DNA of 64,000 nucleotides from Cellulomonas sp. KH9 (GCF_900114185.1 NZ_FOSE01000001.1:645749-709748); one strand, 5' to 3'. Positions 1 to 10,520 are shown, counted from the stretch's first letter. The notes: a model not told the origin generated them from the letters alone. Translations and numbers: made by a program.

Positions 1-36
1 GTCACCGGGGGTGTCCTGGGCATATGCCCCGGCTGT

Positions 37-89
37 TTCGATATCGTTATCGAACGAGTTTGACGATCCAGCGAGGCCGCTGTCAGAGT
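37..89 (+). promoter_or_regulatory. Candidate operator and promoter of the xylo-oligosaccharide operon
   Basis: Positions 37-54 form an inverted repeat with perfect 7-base arms, TTCGATA and TATCGAA, around TCGT. This size and symmetry suit a LacI-family operator. Directly downstream lies a -35-like TTGACG (60-65) followed 18 bases later by CAGAGT (84-89), a weak -10. The first gene starts at 246, giving a leader of about 150 bases. No regulator gene sits next to the operon in this window, so the binding protein is unknown. The palindrome is seen directly; the promoter assignment is inferred. Confidence 0.45.
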
Positions 90-245
90 CGATCACAGCC
101 CCGCGCGGCGGGGTGAGGGTGGAGGCGCCGCACGGTCGCGTCGCACGTCGTCACGACGTGAGCGGTCTGCAACGCTCGACCCGCCCTCGAGGCGGCCCCC
201 CGGGTTCGTCCAAGCACTGTGTGGCTCAACGAAGAGGGACAGACC

Positions 246-1532
246 ATGAAGGTAAGGAAGACACTGGCGGCCACGGCTGCCGTGCTCATGGGCGCTCTGG
301 CGCTGACCGCCTGCGGCGGTTCCGACGACAGCGCCAGCAGTGGCGGTGACACCGAGCTCACGTTCTGGCACAACTCCACGACCGGTGACGGCAAGGCGTA
401 CTGGGAGGCCACCGCGGCGGCCTTCGAGGAGGCCAACCCGGGTGTGACCATCAAGATCCAGTCCATCCAGAACGAGGACATGGACGGCAAGCTCCAGACC
501 GCCCTGAACTCGGGCGACGCGCCGGACATCTTCATGGCGCGTGGTGGCGGCAAGCTCGCCGACATCGTCGACTCCGGCCAGGTCATGGACCTGACCGACA
601 AGATCGACGACTCCGTGCGCGAGTCCGTCGGCGGCGCGCTCGACGCGTTCGCGGTGGACGGCAAGGTCTACGGCATGCCGACCGCCGTGCTCCCCGGTGG
701 CATCTGGTACAGCAAGGACCTGTTCGCGCAGGCCGGCATCACCGAGACGCCGACCACCATGGCCGAGCTCGAGGACGCCGTCGCCAAGCTCAAGGCCGCG
801 GGCATCCAGCCCATCGCCCTGGGCGGCAAGGACGCCTGGCCCGCCGCGCACTGGTACTACTTCTTCGCGCTGCGCGCCTGCTCGCAGGACACGATCAACG
901 AGTCGGCCGCCGAGATGAACTTCGACGACCCGTGCTGGCTGGAGGCGGGTCAGGAGTACGCGGACTTCGCCGGCATCGAGCCCTTCAACAACGGGTTCCT
1001 GACGACGACGGCGCAGCAGGGTGCCGGCTCCTCGGCCGGTCTGCTGGCCAACCACCAGGCCGCGATGGAGCTCATGGGTGCGTGGAACCCGGGTGTCATC
1101 GCCGGTCTGACGCCTGACGGCGAGCCGCTGGCCGACCTCGGCTGGTTCCCCTTCCCGGCCGTCGAGGGTGGCAAGGGTGACGCGACGGCCATGATGGGTG
1201 GCGTCGACGGGTACGCCTGCCACGTGGACGCTCCCGACGCGTGCGCCGACTTCCTCAACTTCTACATGGGGCAGGAGCACCAGGAGGGCTACGCCGAGGC
1301 GTTCGTCACCCTGCCGGCCTCGAAGGACGCGCAGGGCGCTGTCACCGACCCGGCCCTGCAGGACGTCCTCGCGTCCTACAACGACGCCGCCTACGTGACG
1401 GTGTGGCTCGACACGCTGCTCGGCCAGAACGTCGGCAACGCGCTCAACGGCGCGGTCGTCGAGATGCTCGCCGGCAACGGTGACGCCGAGAGCATCGTGG
1501 CGACGGTCAACGCCGCGGCAGCCAAGGAGTAA
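246..1532 (+). CDS. Sugar ABC transporter substrate-binding lipoprotein, xylo-oligosaccharide type
   Basis: Extracellular binding protein of 428 residues, family 1 of sugar-binding proteins, expected to capture an oligosaccharide at the cell surface and hand it to the two permeases downstream. The ATG at 246 follows an AAGAGGGA-type ribosome site and gives a lipoprotein signal (MKVRKTLAATAAVLMGALAL, then the lipobox LTAC), so the mature protein is lipid-anchored. The N-terminal domain has the usual ELTFWHNSTTGDGKAYW opening. It is the first gene of an operon with two permeases, GH3 and GH43, matching the order of Streptomyces bxlEFGA clusters. Substrate by context: xylobiose or longer xylo-oligosaccharides; cellobiose is the alternative. 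No ATPase gene is present; such importers usually share an MsiK-like ATPase encoded elsewhere. Confidence 0.88.
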   Translation: MKVRKTLAATAAVLMGALALTACGGSDDSASSGGDTELTFWHNSTTGDGKAYWEATAAAFEEANPGVTIKIQSIQNEDMDGKLQTALNSGDAPDIFMARGGGKLADIVDSGQVMDLTDKIDDSVRESVGGALDAFAVDGKVYGMPTAVLPGGIWYSKDLFAQAGITETPTTMAELEDAVAKLKAAGIQPIALGGKDAWPAAHWYYFFALRACSQDTINESAAEMNFDDPCWLEAGQEYADFAGIEPFNNGFLTTTAQQGAGSSAGLLANHQAAMELMGAWNPGVIAGLTPDGEPLADLGWFPFPAVEGGKGDATAMMGGVDGYACHVDAPDACADFLNFYMGQEHQEGYAEAFVTLPASKDAQGAVTDPALQDVLASYNDAAYVTVWLDTLLGQNVGNALNGAVVEMLAGNGDAESIVATVNAAAAKE

Positions 1533-1540
1533 CTGGTCCG

Positions 1541-2560
1541 ATGAGCAACTCCCAGGGCGGGAACGCGCTGCTGAGGACGTCGACGCCCGGGGATGGCTCG
1601 GTCGTCGGGGGCGGTGCCGGTACGGCACCGTCCCCGGCGCGCCGGCCCCGCCGCAGGGGTGACTGGCGCAAGCGTGCCGAGATCACCCTCCTCGCAGGCC
1701 CCGCGATCGTCGTCTTCGTCGCGTTCGTCATCTTCCCCGTCGTCATGGCGGCGTACTACGGGTTCTACAAGTGGAAGGGCTACGGCGTCCCGACGGACTT
1801 CGTGGGCCTCGAGAACTACATCACGATCCTGCAGGACACGACCTTCCACGACGCGTTGATGCACAACGGCTTCATCGTCGTGATGTCCCTCGTCATGCAG
1901 GGACCGGCGGCGGTGGTGCTCGCGCTGCTGCTCAACCGCAAGATGCGCGGCCGCGGCCTCATCCGGGTCCTCATCTTCGTGCCCTACGTCGTCTCCGAGG
2001 TCATCGTCGGGACCGGCTGGAGCCTCATGCTCCAGACCACGGGTGCCGTGAACGACCTCTTCGCCAAGATCGGGCTGGAGGGCTGGGCGGTCGACTGGCT
2101 GTCCGACCCCGACGTCGCGATCTGGTCGCTGATGATCATCATCACGTGGAAGTACATCGGCTTCGCCGTGATCCTCTTCCTCGCGGGTCTGCAGTCCATC
2201 CCCGAGGAGCTCCACGAGGCGGCCGCGATCGACGGTGCCTCCTACTGGCAGGCGCAGCGCAGCATCACGCTGCCGCTGCTCGGCCCGACCGTCCGCATCT
2301 GGGCGTTCCTGTCGATCATCGGCTCGCTGCAGCTGTTCGACCTCGTCTACATCATCTGGGGCCAGTACGTGTCCGCCACGGCCGGCACCTCGACGATGGC
2401 GACCTACATGGTGCTCAACGGGCGCAACGCGGGGAACTACGGGTTCGGTAACGCCGTCGCCGTGGTCCTCTTCCTCATCTCGCTGGTCATCGCGCTGACC
2501 TACCAGCGCTTCGTGCTCAAGCGGGACACCGAGGGCGCGCTCACTGGAGGGAAGAAGTGA
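1541..2560 (+). CDS. Sugar ABC transporter permease, MalF/UgpA type
   Basis: Integral membrane subunit of 339 residues. After a charged, disordered N-terminus of about 45 residues there are six predicted membrane segments, beginning with ITLLAGPAIVVFVAFVIFPV. The cytoplasmic EAA loop is clear (EELHEAAAIDGASYWQAQRS), the contact site for the ATPase. The start at 1541 has AAGGAG about 10 bases upstream, inside the end of the binding-protein gene, so the two are probably translationally coupled. It pairs with the MalG-type permease that follows. No ATPase lies in the operon. Confidence 0.9.
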   Translation: MSNSQGGNALLRTSTPGDGSVVGGGAGTAPSPARRPRRRGDWRKRAEITLLAGPAIVVFVAFVIFPVVMAAYYGFYKWKGYGVPTDFVGLENYITILQDTTFHDALMHNGFIVVMSLVMQGPAAVVLALLLNRKMRGRGLIRVLIFVPYVVSEVIVGTGWSLMLQTTGAVNDLFAKIGLEGWAVDWLSDPDVAIWSLMIIITWKYIGFAVILFLAGLQSIPEELHEAAAIDGASYWQAQRSITLPLLGPTVRIWAFLSIIGSLQLFDLVYIIWGQYVSATAGTSTMATYMVLNGRNAGNYGFGNAVAVVLFLISLVIALTYQRFVLKRDTEGALTGGKK

Positions 2561-3444
2561 TGGCCGCCAGCGCGGTTCAGGCAACCCCGGCGAAGCTGCC
2601 CGCCCCCGTGCGGCGCCGCGGCAAGTCGCTCGACAAGGTCAACCCGCTCGTCTACGTGGTGGCGTGGCTCCTCGTCGGCATCTGCGTCGGGCCGGTCATC
2701 TACATCATCCTCGGCGGTCTGCGCACCAACTCGCAGATCACCGCGGACCCGTCCGGGTTCCCGACGACCTGGGAGTGGGGCAACTACTCCGCGGTCCTCA
2801 ACAGCTCGCTCTTCTGGCAGCAGGCCGGCAACTCGGCGATCAGCGCGATCGCCACGACGGCCGGTGTCGTGGTCCTCGGGGTCATGGCGAGCTTCGTGCT
2901 CGCCCGCTACGACTTCAAGGCCAGCGGCGCGATGTACTCGCTGTTCGCCGCGGGTCTGATGTTCCCGATGACCGTCGCGATCACGCCGCTGTACATCATG
3001 ATCAAGAACCTCGGTCTGATGAACAGCCTGGCGGGCATCATCCTCCCGCAGATCGCGTTCGCGCTGCCGACGACGATCATCATCCTGGTGCCGTTCCTGC
3101 GGGCCATCCCCAAGGAGCTGGAGGAGGCCGCCGCGATCGACGGGGCCAGCCGTCTCGGGTTCTTCTTCCGGATGGTCGTCCCGCTGTCGATCCCGGGCGT
3201 CGTCACGGTCGGCATCCTCGCCTTCGTGGCGGCCTGGAACAGCTACATGCTGCCGTTGTTCATCCTCAACGACGACACGATGTACACCCTGCCTCTGGGT
3301 GTGCAGTCCTTCGCGTCGCAGTACTCGGTCGACACCGCCCGGGTCCTCGCGTTCACGTCGCTGTCGATGATCCCGGCGCTGATCTTCTTCTCGCTGTTCG
3401 AGCGGCGGATCGTCGGCGGTCTGACCGGCGCCGTCAAGGGCTGA
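2560..3444 (+). CDS. Sugar ABC transporter permease, MalG type
   Basis: Second membrane subunit of the importer, 294 residues with six predicted membrane helices and a canonical EAA loop (KELEEAAAIDGASRLGFFFR). The chosen ATG at 2560 overlaps the TGA of the upstream permease by one base and has GGAGGG at 2546-2551. A GTG at 2557 in the same frame is an alternative that adds one residue. It forms the transmembrane channel with the preceding permease. A strong hairpin follows at 3454-3492, before the glycosidase genes. Confidence 0.9.
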   Translation: MAASAVQATPAKLPAPVRRRGKSLDKVNPLVYVVAWLLVGICVGPVIYIILGGLRTNSQITADPSGFPTTWEWGNYSAVLNSSLFWQQAGNSAISAIATTAGVVVLGVMASFVLARYDFKASGAMYSLFAAGLMFPMTVAITPLYIMIKNLGLMNSLAGIILPQIAFALPTTIIILVPFLRAIPKELEEAAAIDGASRLGFFFRMVVPLSIPGVVTVGILAFVAAWNSYMLPLFILNDDTMYTLPLGVQSFASQYSVDTARVLAFTSLSMIPALIFFSLFERRIVGGLTGAVKG

Positions 3445-3453
3445 CGACCCCTT

Positions 3454-3492
3454 CTGCGCGCCCGTCCGGGTCCGTCCCGGGCGGGCGCGCAG
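3454..3492 (+). terminator. Long hairpin between transporter and glycosidase genes
   Basis: A near-perfect stem of 17 pairs: CTGCGCGCCCG at 3454-3464 pairs with CGGGCGCGCAG at 3482-3492, and the inner CCGGG pairs with CCCGG around a five-base loop (3471-3475). There is no U tract. It may act as a partial terminator or as a 3' stabiliser, lowering GH3/GH43 expression relative to the transporter. The GH3 gene has its own strong ribosome site 40 bases on. Confidence 0.6.
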
Positions 3493-3532
3493 CCGTACCA
3501 CCTCGCCATACCTTCCGAAGGAGCACCACCCC

Positions 3533-5956
3533 GTGTCCGACACCCTCGGCAGCGCCGCCCAGCAGCGGTCGTCGCACGTCCCCGCCATGCCCGTCGTCTC
3601 CGCCCGGGTGCGTGACCTGCACGCCCGGATGACCCTCGAGGAGAAGCTGGCGCAGCTGGTCGGCTACTGGCTCGACCAGAACGGCACCGTCGCCCCCATG
3701 CAGTCCGAGATGGCCTCGGGCCAGAAGGACTCGGGGCAGCTCGCCGAGATCACGCGGCACGGCCTCGGCCACTACACCCGCGTGTACGGGACGCGTCCCG
3801 TCGAGCCGGCCGAGCGCGCCGCGTGGCTGTGGGCCGAGCAGCGTCGCCTCAAGCGCGAGACGCGCCTGGGCATCCCCGCGCTGGTGCACGAGGAGTGCCT
3901 CACGGGCCTGGCCGCCTGGCAGGCCGCGAGCTACCCGACCCCGCTCGCGTGGGGCGCGTCGTTCGACCCCGAGCTGGTGCACGAGGCCGCGCGGGCCATC
4001 GGTGACTCGATGCGCGAGCTGGGGATCCACCAGGGCCTGGCCCCGGTGCTCGACGTCGTCGGCGACCCCCGCTGGGGCCGCGTCGACGAGTGCATCGGCG
4101 AGGACCCGTACCTGGTCGGCACGGTCGGCACCGCGTACGTCCGCGGCCTGCAGGACGCCGGCGTCCACGCCACCCTCAAGCACTTCGTCGGGTACTCGGC
4201 CTCCGCGGCCGGCCGCAACCACGCGCCCGTCCACGCCGGACCGCGCGAGCTCGCCGAGATCTACCTCCCGCCGTTCGAGATGGCCGTGCGCGACGGCGGC
4301 GTCCGCTCGGTGATGAACTCCTACGCCGACGTCGACGGCATGCCGATCGCGGCTGACCCGCACTACCTGACCGAGGTGCTGCGCGAGCAGTGGGGCTTCG
4401 ACGGCGTCGTCGTCGCCGACTACTTCGCGGTCGCGTTCCTGCAGGTCATGCACGGCGTCGCCGCCGACCGCGGCGAGGCGGCCGCGCTGGCCCTGGCTGC
4501 CGGCCTGGACATCGAGCTGCCCACCGGTGACGCGTTCCTCGAGCCGCTGGCCGAGCGGGTGCGCGCCGGCCTGACGGACGAGGCGCTGGTGGACCGCGCC
4601 GTCCTGCGCGCCCTCGCGCAGAAGGAGGAGCTGGGTCTGCTCGACCCCGAGGCCTTCGAGGACGAGCCGCCCACCGACATCGACCTCGACTCCCCGCGGC
4701 ACCGCGAGCTCGCGCGGCGCCTCGCGCAGGAGTCGGTCGTGCTGCTGTCGAACGACGGCGTCCTGCCCCTCGCGCAGCCGCGCAAGGTCGCCGTCGTCGG
4801 CCCCAACGCGGCCCGCCCCGAGGCGCTCATGGGCTGCTACTCGTTCGCCAACCACGTGCTGGCGCACCACCCCGGGCTGCCCCTCGGCTTCGAGATCCGC
4901 AGCGTGCACGAGGCGCTGGCCGCGGCACTGACCGGCGACGTCACGTACGCCGAGGGCTGCACGGTCGAGGGCGACGACACCAGCGGCTTCGACGCCGCGG
5001 TCGCCGCCGCGCAGGACGCCGACGTGGCGGTCGTCGTCGTCGGTGACCAGGCCGGCCTGTTCGGCCGAGGCACCGTCGGTGAGGGCAACGACGTGCAGTC
5101 GCTCGAGCTGCCGGGCGTGCAGCGCCGGCTGGTCGAGGCGCTCGTCGCCACCGGCACGCCCGTCGTCATGGTGCTGCTCACCGGGCGTCCCTACGCCATC
5201 GGCTGGGCCCTGGACGGCGAGGGCCCGCGGCCCGCCGCGGTGCTGCAGGCGTTCTTCCCCGGGGAGGGCGGCGGCGACGCGATCGCCGACCTGCTCACCG
5301 GCGTCGCGAGCCCGTCCGGCCGGCTGCCCGTCTCGCTGCCGCGTGCCGCGGGCGCCCAGCCGTTCCGGTACCTGCACCCGGTGCTCGGCGGTCCGTCCGA
5401 CGTGACGTCGACGGACCCCACGCCGGTCCGGCCGTTCGGCTTCGGCCTCGGCTACACCACGTTCGCGTACGACGACCTGCAGGTGGACCCCGAGGTCGAC
5501 TCGGCGGGCGTCTTCACCGCGTCGGTCACGGTGACCAACACCGGTGACGTCGCCGGGGCGGACGTCGTCCAGCTCTACGGCCGTGACGTGCAGGGGTCCG
5601 TGGTGCGACCGGTCGCGCAGCTGCTCGGCTACGCCCGCGTCGAGCTGGCCGCCGGGGCGTCGCGCCGTGTGACGTTCCGCGTGCCGACCACGCGCGTGGC
5701 GCTGGTCGACCGGCGCCTGGTGCGCGTGGTCGAGCCCGGCGACGTCCAGGTCTGGGTGGCGTCGCACGCCGGCGTCGCGGACCCGTCCGACGTGGCCGCC
5801 GCCACCGGCGGTGCGATCACCAACAGCCGCGAGGTCACCCGCCACGTGCTGCCGGGCAGCAGCACGCGGCGCGCCACCCTGCGCGTGACGGGTGACGTGC
5901 ACGAGGTCACCGCCGCCGACCGGCGGATCGTCGACGTGGAGGTCAGCGACGCATGA
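3533..5956 (+). CDS. Glycoside hydrolase family 3, probable beta-xylosidase/beta-glucosidase
   Basis: Intracellular retaining exo-glycosidase of 807 residues with no signal peptide. It should release sugar from the non-reducing end of imported oligosaccharides. GH3 N-terminal barrel features are clear: a substrate-pocket stretch with DPRWGRVDECIGEDPYLVG, the KHF motif, and the nucleophile Asp296 in DGVVVADYF. The second alpha/beta domain carries GEGND, the likely acid/base region, and a fibronectin III-like domain follows from about residue 660. The GTG start at 3533 has AAGGAG nine bases upstream. Its place between an oligosaccharide importer and a GH43 enzyme favours beta-xylosidase (bxlA-like) over beta-glucosidase; the sequence alone does not settle this. 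Confidence 0.88.
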   Translation: MSDTLGSAAQQRSSHVPAMPVVSARVRDLHARMTLEEKLAQLVGYWLDQNGTVAPMQSEMASGQKDSGQLAEITRHGLGHYTRVYGTRPVEPAERAAWLWAEQRRLKRETRLGIPALVHEECLTGLAAWQAASYPTPLAWGASFDPELVHEAARAIGDSMRELGIHQGLAPVLDVVGDPRWGRVDECIGEDPYLVGTVGTAYVRGLQDAGVHATLKHFVGYSASAAGRNHAPVHAGPRELAEIYLPPFEMAVRDGGVRSVMNSYADVDGMPIAADPHYLTEVLREQWGFDGVVVADYFAVAFLQVMHGVAADRGEAAALALAAGLDIELPTGDAFLEPLAERVRAGLTDEALVDRAVLRALAQKEELGLLDPEAFEDEPPTDIDLDSPRHRELARRLAQESVVLLSNDGVLPLAQPRKVAVVGPNAARPEALMGCYSFANHVLAHHPGLPLGFEIRSVHEALAAALTGDVTYAEGCTVEGDDTSGFDAAVAAAQDADVAVVVVGDQAGLFGRGTVGEGNDVQSLELPGVQRRLVEALVATGTPVVMVLLTGRPYAIGWALDGEGPRPAAVLQAFFPGEGGGDAIADLLTGVASPSGRLPVSLPRAAGAQPFRYLHPVLGGPSDVTSTDPTPVRPFGFGLGYTTFAYDDLQVDPEVDSAGVFTASVTVTNTGDVAGADVVQLYGRDVQGSVVRPVAQLLGYARVELAAGASRRVTFRVPTTRVALVDRRLVRVVEPGDVQVWVASHAGVADPSDVAAATGGAITNSREVTRHVLPGSSTRRATLRVTGDVHEVTAADRRIVDVEVSDA

Positions 5957-7512
5957 GCACCGTGAGCAACCCGATCCTTCCCGGGTGCTACCCCGACCCC
6001 TCGATCTGCCGGGTCGGTGACGACTACTACCTCGTCACCTCGACGTTCGAGTACCTGCCGGGGCTGCCGGTCCTGCACAGCCGCGACCTGGTGAGCTGGG
6101 AGCAGATCGGGCACGTCGTCGACCGTCCCGGGCAGCTCGACTTCACCGGGATCGCGTCGTCGGGCGGCCTGTACGCCCCCACGATCCGGTACCACGACGG
6201 GCAGTTCTGGGTGGTCTGCACGCTCGTCGACCAGCGCGACGGCAGCCGGGGCGGCAACTTCCTCATGACCGCCACGGACCCGGCCGGCCCGTGGTCCGAC
6301 CCGATCTGGATCGACTCGTTCGGCATCGACCCGTCGATCTTCTTCGACGACGACGGCCGCATCTGGGTGCACGGCACCCGGCTGGCCGAGGAGCCGCTCT
6401 GGTACCACCAGACCGAGGTCTGGGTGCGTGAGCTCGACCCGGAGACCAAGAAGCTCGTCGGGCCCGAGCACGTCATCTGGCACGGTGCGGTCGAGGGCGT
6501 CGTGTGGGCGGAGGCACCGCACATCTACAAGGTGGACGGCACCTACTACCTCATCGCGGCCGAGGGCGGCACGGAGTTCCACCACGCCGAGAGCGTCGCG
6601 CGTGCGGACGCGGTGACCGGCCCGTACGTCGGGACCAAGGGGAACCCGGTGCTCACGCACCGCCACCTCGGCCGGGCGCACGAGGTCGTCGGCGCCGGTC
6701 ACGCGGACCTGGTGCAGGCGGCGGACGGCAGCTGGTGGGCCGTGCTGCTGGCCATGCGCACCTACGGCGGCTACCACTACCCGCTGGGCCGCGAGACGTT
6801 CCTCGTGCCCGTGGTGTGGGAGGACGGCTGGCCGGTGTTCGCACCCGGTGTCGGCAAGATCCCGGACCAGGTGGACGTGCCGTTCGCCGGCACCCCGGTG
6901 CCCGGCGTGGTCCAGGGTGCGGCGTCCGGCGTCGTGCCGCCGGCCGACCTGCGCTGGACCGCCGTGCGCGCCCAGCCGAGCGAGGTCGCGACCCCCGCCG
7001 GTGAGGGCTGGGACCTGTCCCTGCGGCCGGCGACGCTCGCGGACCTCGAGGTCCCGGCGTTCCTCGGGCTGCGGCTGCAGCACCGGGACGCCGACCTCAC
7101 GGCGCGCGTGCGCGCCGACCTGGGCCAGGGCGAGGAGGTCGGGCTGGTCGTCCGGCAGTCGGAGAAGGACCACGCGCGCCTCGCCGTCACGGCCGAGGGC
7201 GACGTCCGTCGCGTCCGCGTCGTGCACCGCCAGGACGGGCAGGAGCGGGTGCTCGGCGAGGTCACTCTCGCGGCGTCCGCCGACGCGCCGCTGGTGCTGG
7301 GCGTCCGGGCCCGTGGCGCGGACCTGCAGCTGCTGGCCGGCGTGGGCGACTCCGCGCCCGTCGTCGTGGCCACGGCCGACGCGACGCAGCTCGACACCGT
7401 GGCGACCGGTGGCTTCCTGGGCCTGTGGCTCGGGGTCTACGGCACGAGCAACGGCGCCCCGACGGACACCGTGGCGCACGTCCAGCGCGTGGAGTACGTC
7501 CCCGCCGGCTGA
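5953..7512 (+). CDS. Glycoside hydrolase family 43, beta-xylosidase/arabinofuranosidase type
   Basis: Inverting five-bladed-propeller glycosidase, 519 residues, no signal peptide, so cytoplasmic. The opening NPILPGCYPDPSICRVGDDY is a hallmark of xylosidase-like GH43. The three catalytic acids are visible: Asp15 (YPDPS, base), Asp126 (FGIDPSIFF, pKa modulator) and Glu187 (WAEAPH, acid). Residues from about 320 form the C-terminal beta-sandwich usual for this subgroup. Its ATG overlaps the GH3 stop codon by four bases (ATGA), so the two are coupled and probably act on the same imported xylo- or arabinoxylo-oligosaccharides. Transcription ends at the hairpin just downstream. Confidence 0.9.
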   Translation: MSTVSNPILPGCYPDPSICRVGDDYYLVTSTFEYLPGLPVLHSRDLVSWEQIGHVVDRPGQLDFTGIASSGGLYAPTIRYHDGQFWVVCTLVDQRDGSRGGNFLMTATDPAGPWSDPIWIDSFGIDPSIFFDDDGRIWVHGTRLAEEPLWYHQTEVWVRELDPETKKLVGPEHVIWHGAVEGVVWAEAPHIYKVDGTYYLIAAEGGTEFHHAESVARADAVTGPYVGTKGNPVLTHRHLGRAHEVVGAGHADLVQAADGSWWAVLLAMRTYGGYHYPLGRETFLVPVVWEDGWPVFAPGVGKIPDQVDVPFAGTPVPGVVQGAASGVVPPADLRWTAVRAQPSEVATPAGEGWDLSLRPATLADLEVPAFLGLRLQHRDADLTARVRADLGQGEEVGLVVRQSEKDHARLAVTAEGDVRRVRVVHRQDGQERVLGEVTLAASADAPLVLGVRARGADLQLLAGVGDSAPVVVATADATQLDTVATGGFLGLWLGVYGTSNGAPTDTVAHVQRVEYVPAG

Positions 7513-7540
7513 CGTCGGGACCGGCAGGTCCCCCGGCCGC

Positions 7541-7588
7541 ACGACGACGAGGCCCGACCCCGGCAGGGGGTCGGGCCTCGGTCGTCGT
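7541..7588. terminator. Strong bidirectional terminator hairpin
   Basis: GAGGCCCGACCCC (7549-7561) pairs perfectly with GGGGTCGGGCCTC (7567-7579), and ACGACGAC (7541-7548) pairs with GTCGTCGT (7581-7588) across a one-base bulge. It lies between the 3' ends of the GH43 gene and the convergent small membrane-protein gene, so it can serve both. Confidence 0.75.
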
Positions 7589-7598
7589 CAGGGGTGGG

Positions 7599-7889
7599 TC
7601 AGGCGACCACGCTCAGCATGCCGACGACCGCCCCGAGGACGATGCCGATGACGGTGGCCACGATCGCGATGACGAACGCCACGGTCCCCAGCGGCTCGCG
7701 CCGCGAGAACTTGCCGATGCTGGCGAGGACGATCGCCACGCCCCCGAACAGGATCGGCACGAACAGCAGCGCGATCGCCGACAGCGGGAACGAGATGATC
7801 GACAGCACGCTGGACCGCTTGGCGGGGGTGGGCGGCAGCGCCCCCTGCGGGTCGGAGGCCGGGTAGGTCGGGTACGGGGCCTGGGACAT
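7599..7889 (-). CDS. Small DUF4190-like membrane protein
   Basis: 96 residues. A short Pro-rich N-terminus is followed by two hydrophobic segments: one from about residue 29 (VLSIISFPLSAIALLFVPI) leading into a glycine-rich turn, and a second ending LGAVVGMLSVVA. This resembles the DUF4190 family of small actinobacterial membrane proteins, function unknown. A GAGGAG ribosome site sits six bases before the ATG at 7889. The gene is monocistronic and convergent with the GH43 gene, with no obvious link to neighbours. Confidence 0.65.
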   Translation of the reverse strand: MSQAPYPTYPASDPQGALPPTPAKRSSVLSIISFPLSAIALLFVPILFGGVAIVLASIGKFSRREPLGTVAFVIAIVATVIGIVLGAVVGMLSVVA

Positions 7890-8090
7890 GGAGCTCCTCG
7901 GTGAGGCGGGTGGGACGTCGCAAATCTCATCACCGGGAGGCCCCGCCCGCCCGTCGAGCCGTGGATGTCACCCGTTCGTCCCACCGGGGCGGGGGCTGGG
8001 GACGGGTCGCGGCGCAGGGCGGTCCGGCGTCGGCCGGACCGCCCCGCGCACGGCCGGGCGCCGGACGCTCCTGCGCGCCGGGCGGACCCG

Positions 8091-9109
<1,019 letters not shown>

Positions 9110-9113
<4 letters not shown>

Positions 9114-10474
9114 GCGTGTGCTCCTTCGTGGGTGGTGCCGGAGGTGGCGTCCGCGGCGAGGACGCCGATGCCCAGGCCGGGCGTGGTGCGGGTGCGGGGG
9201 TGCGGGGGGCGTGCGAGCCCGTAGTGGTCGCGCAGCGTCGTGCCGGTGTACCCGCTGCGGAACAGGCCCCGGTCGACGAGCACGGGGACGACCTGGTCGA
9301 CGAAGTCCTCCAGGCCCGACGGCAGCACGGCGGGCATGATGTTGAACCCGTCGGCGGCGCCCGCGTCCCACCACTCCTGGATGGCGTCGGCGACCTGCTC
9401 GGCCGTCCCGGAGAACGTGCGGTGCCCGCGGCCGCCCCCGAGCCGGCCGATGAGCTGCCGCACGGTCAGCCGCTCGCGCCGCGCCAGCTCGACGATCAGC
9501 GTGTACCGCGACTTCGCACCCTCGATCTCGTCCTCGCTCGGCAGGTCGGCGGGCAGCTCGCGGTCCAGCGGCAGGTCGTCGGGGTCCACGCGCAGGGTCT
9601 TCGCCAGCTGGGCGCGGGCGTACTCGGGCCGGATGAGCCGGTCGAGCTCCTCCTCCTTCGCGCGGGCCTGCGCCTCCGTCGCCCCGATGACGGGCACGAT
9701 GCCCGGCAGCACGAGCAGCCCGGCGGGGTCCCGGCCCCACTCGACGGCCCGGCGCTTGAGGTCGGTGGCGAACGCGAGGGCGTCGTCGAGCGTCTGCTGC
9801 GCCGTGAACACCGCCTCGGCGTAGCGCGCGGCCAGGTCCTTGCCGTCCTCCGAGGACCCGGCCTGGACCAGCAGCGGGTACGCCTGCGGCGACCGCGGGG
9901 TCGTCAGCGCCCCGGCGACCCGGAAGTGCTCACCGACGTGCTCGGGCGGGTGGATCCGCGCGGGGTCCCCCCACAGGCCGGCCTCCTTGTCGCCGATCTC
10001 GACGTCGTCCTCCCACGAGTCCCACAGCGTCAGCGCGACGTCGATGAACTCCGCGGCGCGCTCGTAGCGGGACCGGTGCGACGGCAGCTCGTCCTGCCCG
10101 AAGTTGCGGGCGGCCTCCAGGTGCGCGGTCGTCACGATGTTCCAGCCCGCGCGCCCGCCACTGATGTGGTCGACCGACGCGAACCGGCGGGCCAGGTTGT
10201 ACGGGTCGTTGTAGGTGGTCGACGCGGTCGCGATCAGCCCGATGCGGCTCGTCACCGCGGCGATCGCCGCCAGCACGACCGTCGGCTCGAGCGTGCCCGA
10301 CGGCCGTCGGCCCACGTCGCGGAACAGCGCCGGGCCGTCGGCGAAGAAGATCGAGTCGAGGTGCCCGCGCTCGGCGGTCTGCGCGAGCCGCTGCAGGTAC
10401 CCGATGTCCGTGCTGCGGTACGACGGGTCGGACTCCGGCAGCCGCCACGACGCCTCGTGGTGGCCGGTGCTCAT
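9110..10474 (-). CDS. LLM-class flavin-dependent monooxygenase, NtaA/SnaA/DszA family (5' end disturbed)
   Basis: FMNH2-dependent monooxygenase of 454 residues from the in-frame ATG at 10474. Family features include [16 protein letters not shown] near the start, [11 protein letters not shown], and [12 protein letters not shown]. Members oxidise nitrilotriacetate, dibenzothiophene sulfone or other sulfur and nitrogen compounds. Context with a sulfonate-type ABC importer suggests desulfurisation. Homologues begin a few residues earlier, and the conserved QLHLNAFLM lies in frame upstream of this ATG without a usual start. The well-placed ATG at 10524 (SD AGGAG, ATGA overlap with the ATPase stop) is out of frame. 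One missing base near the C run at 10499-10502 would explain this. The true start is therefore probably 10524 with an indel. Confidence 0.8.
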
Positions 10475-10520
10475 GAGGAACGCGTTGAGGTGCAGCTGCC
10501 CCTCGCGGCGGGGTCGGGTG

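Noticed and set aside
3434..5902. Long open frames opposite GH3, GH43, MMPL, YhgE and other genes
   Set aside because: They are antisense shadows caused by high GC at third codon positions; their proteins are Arg/Gly/His-rich with no domains.
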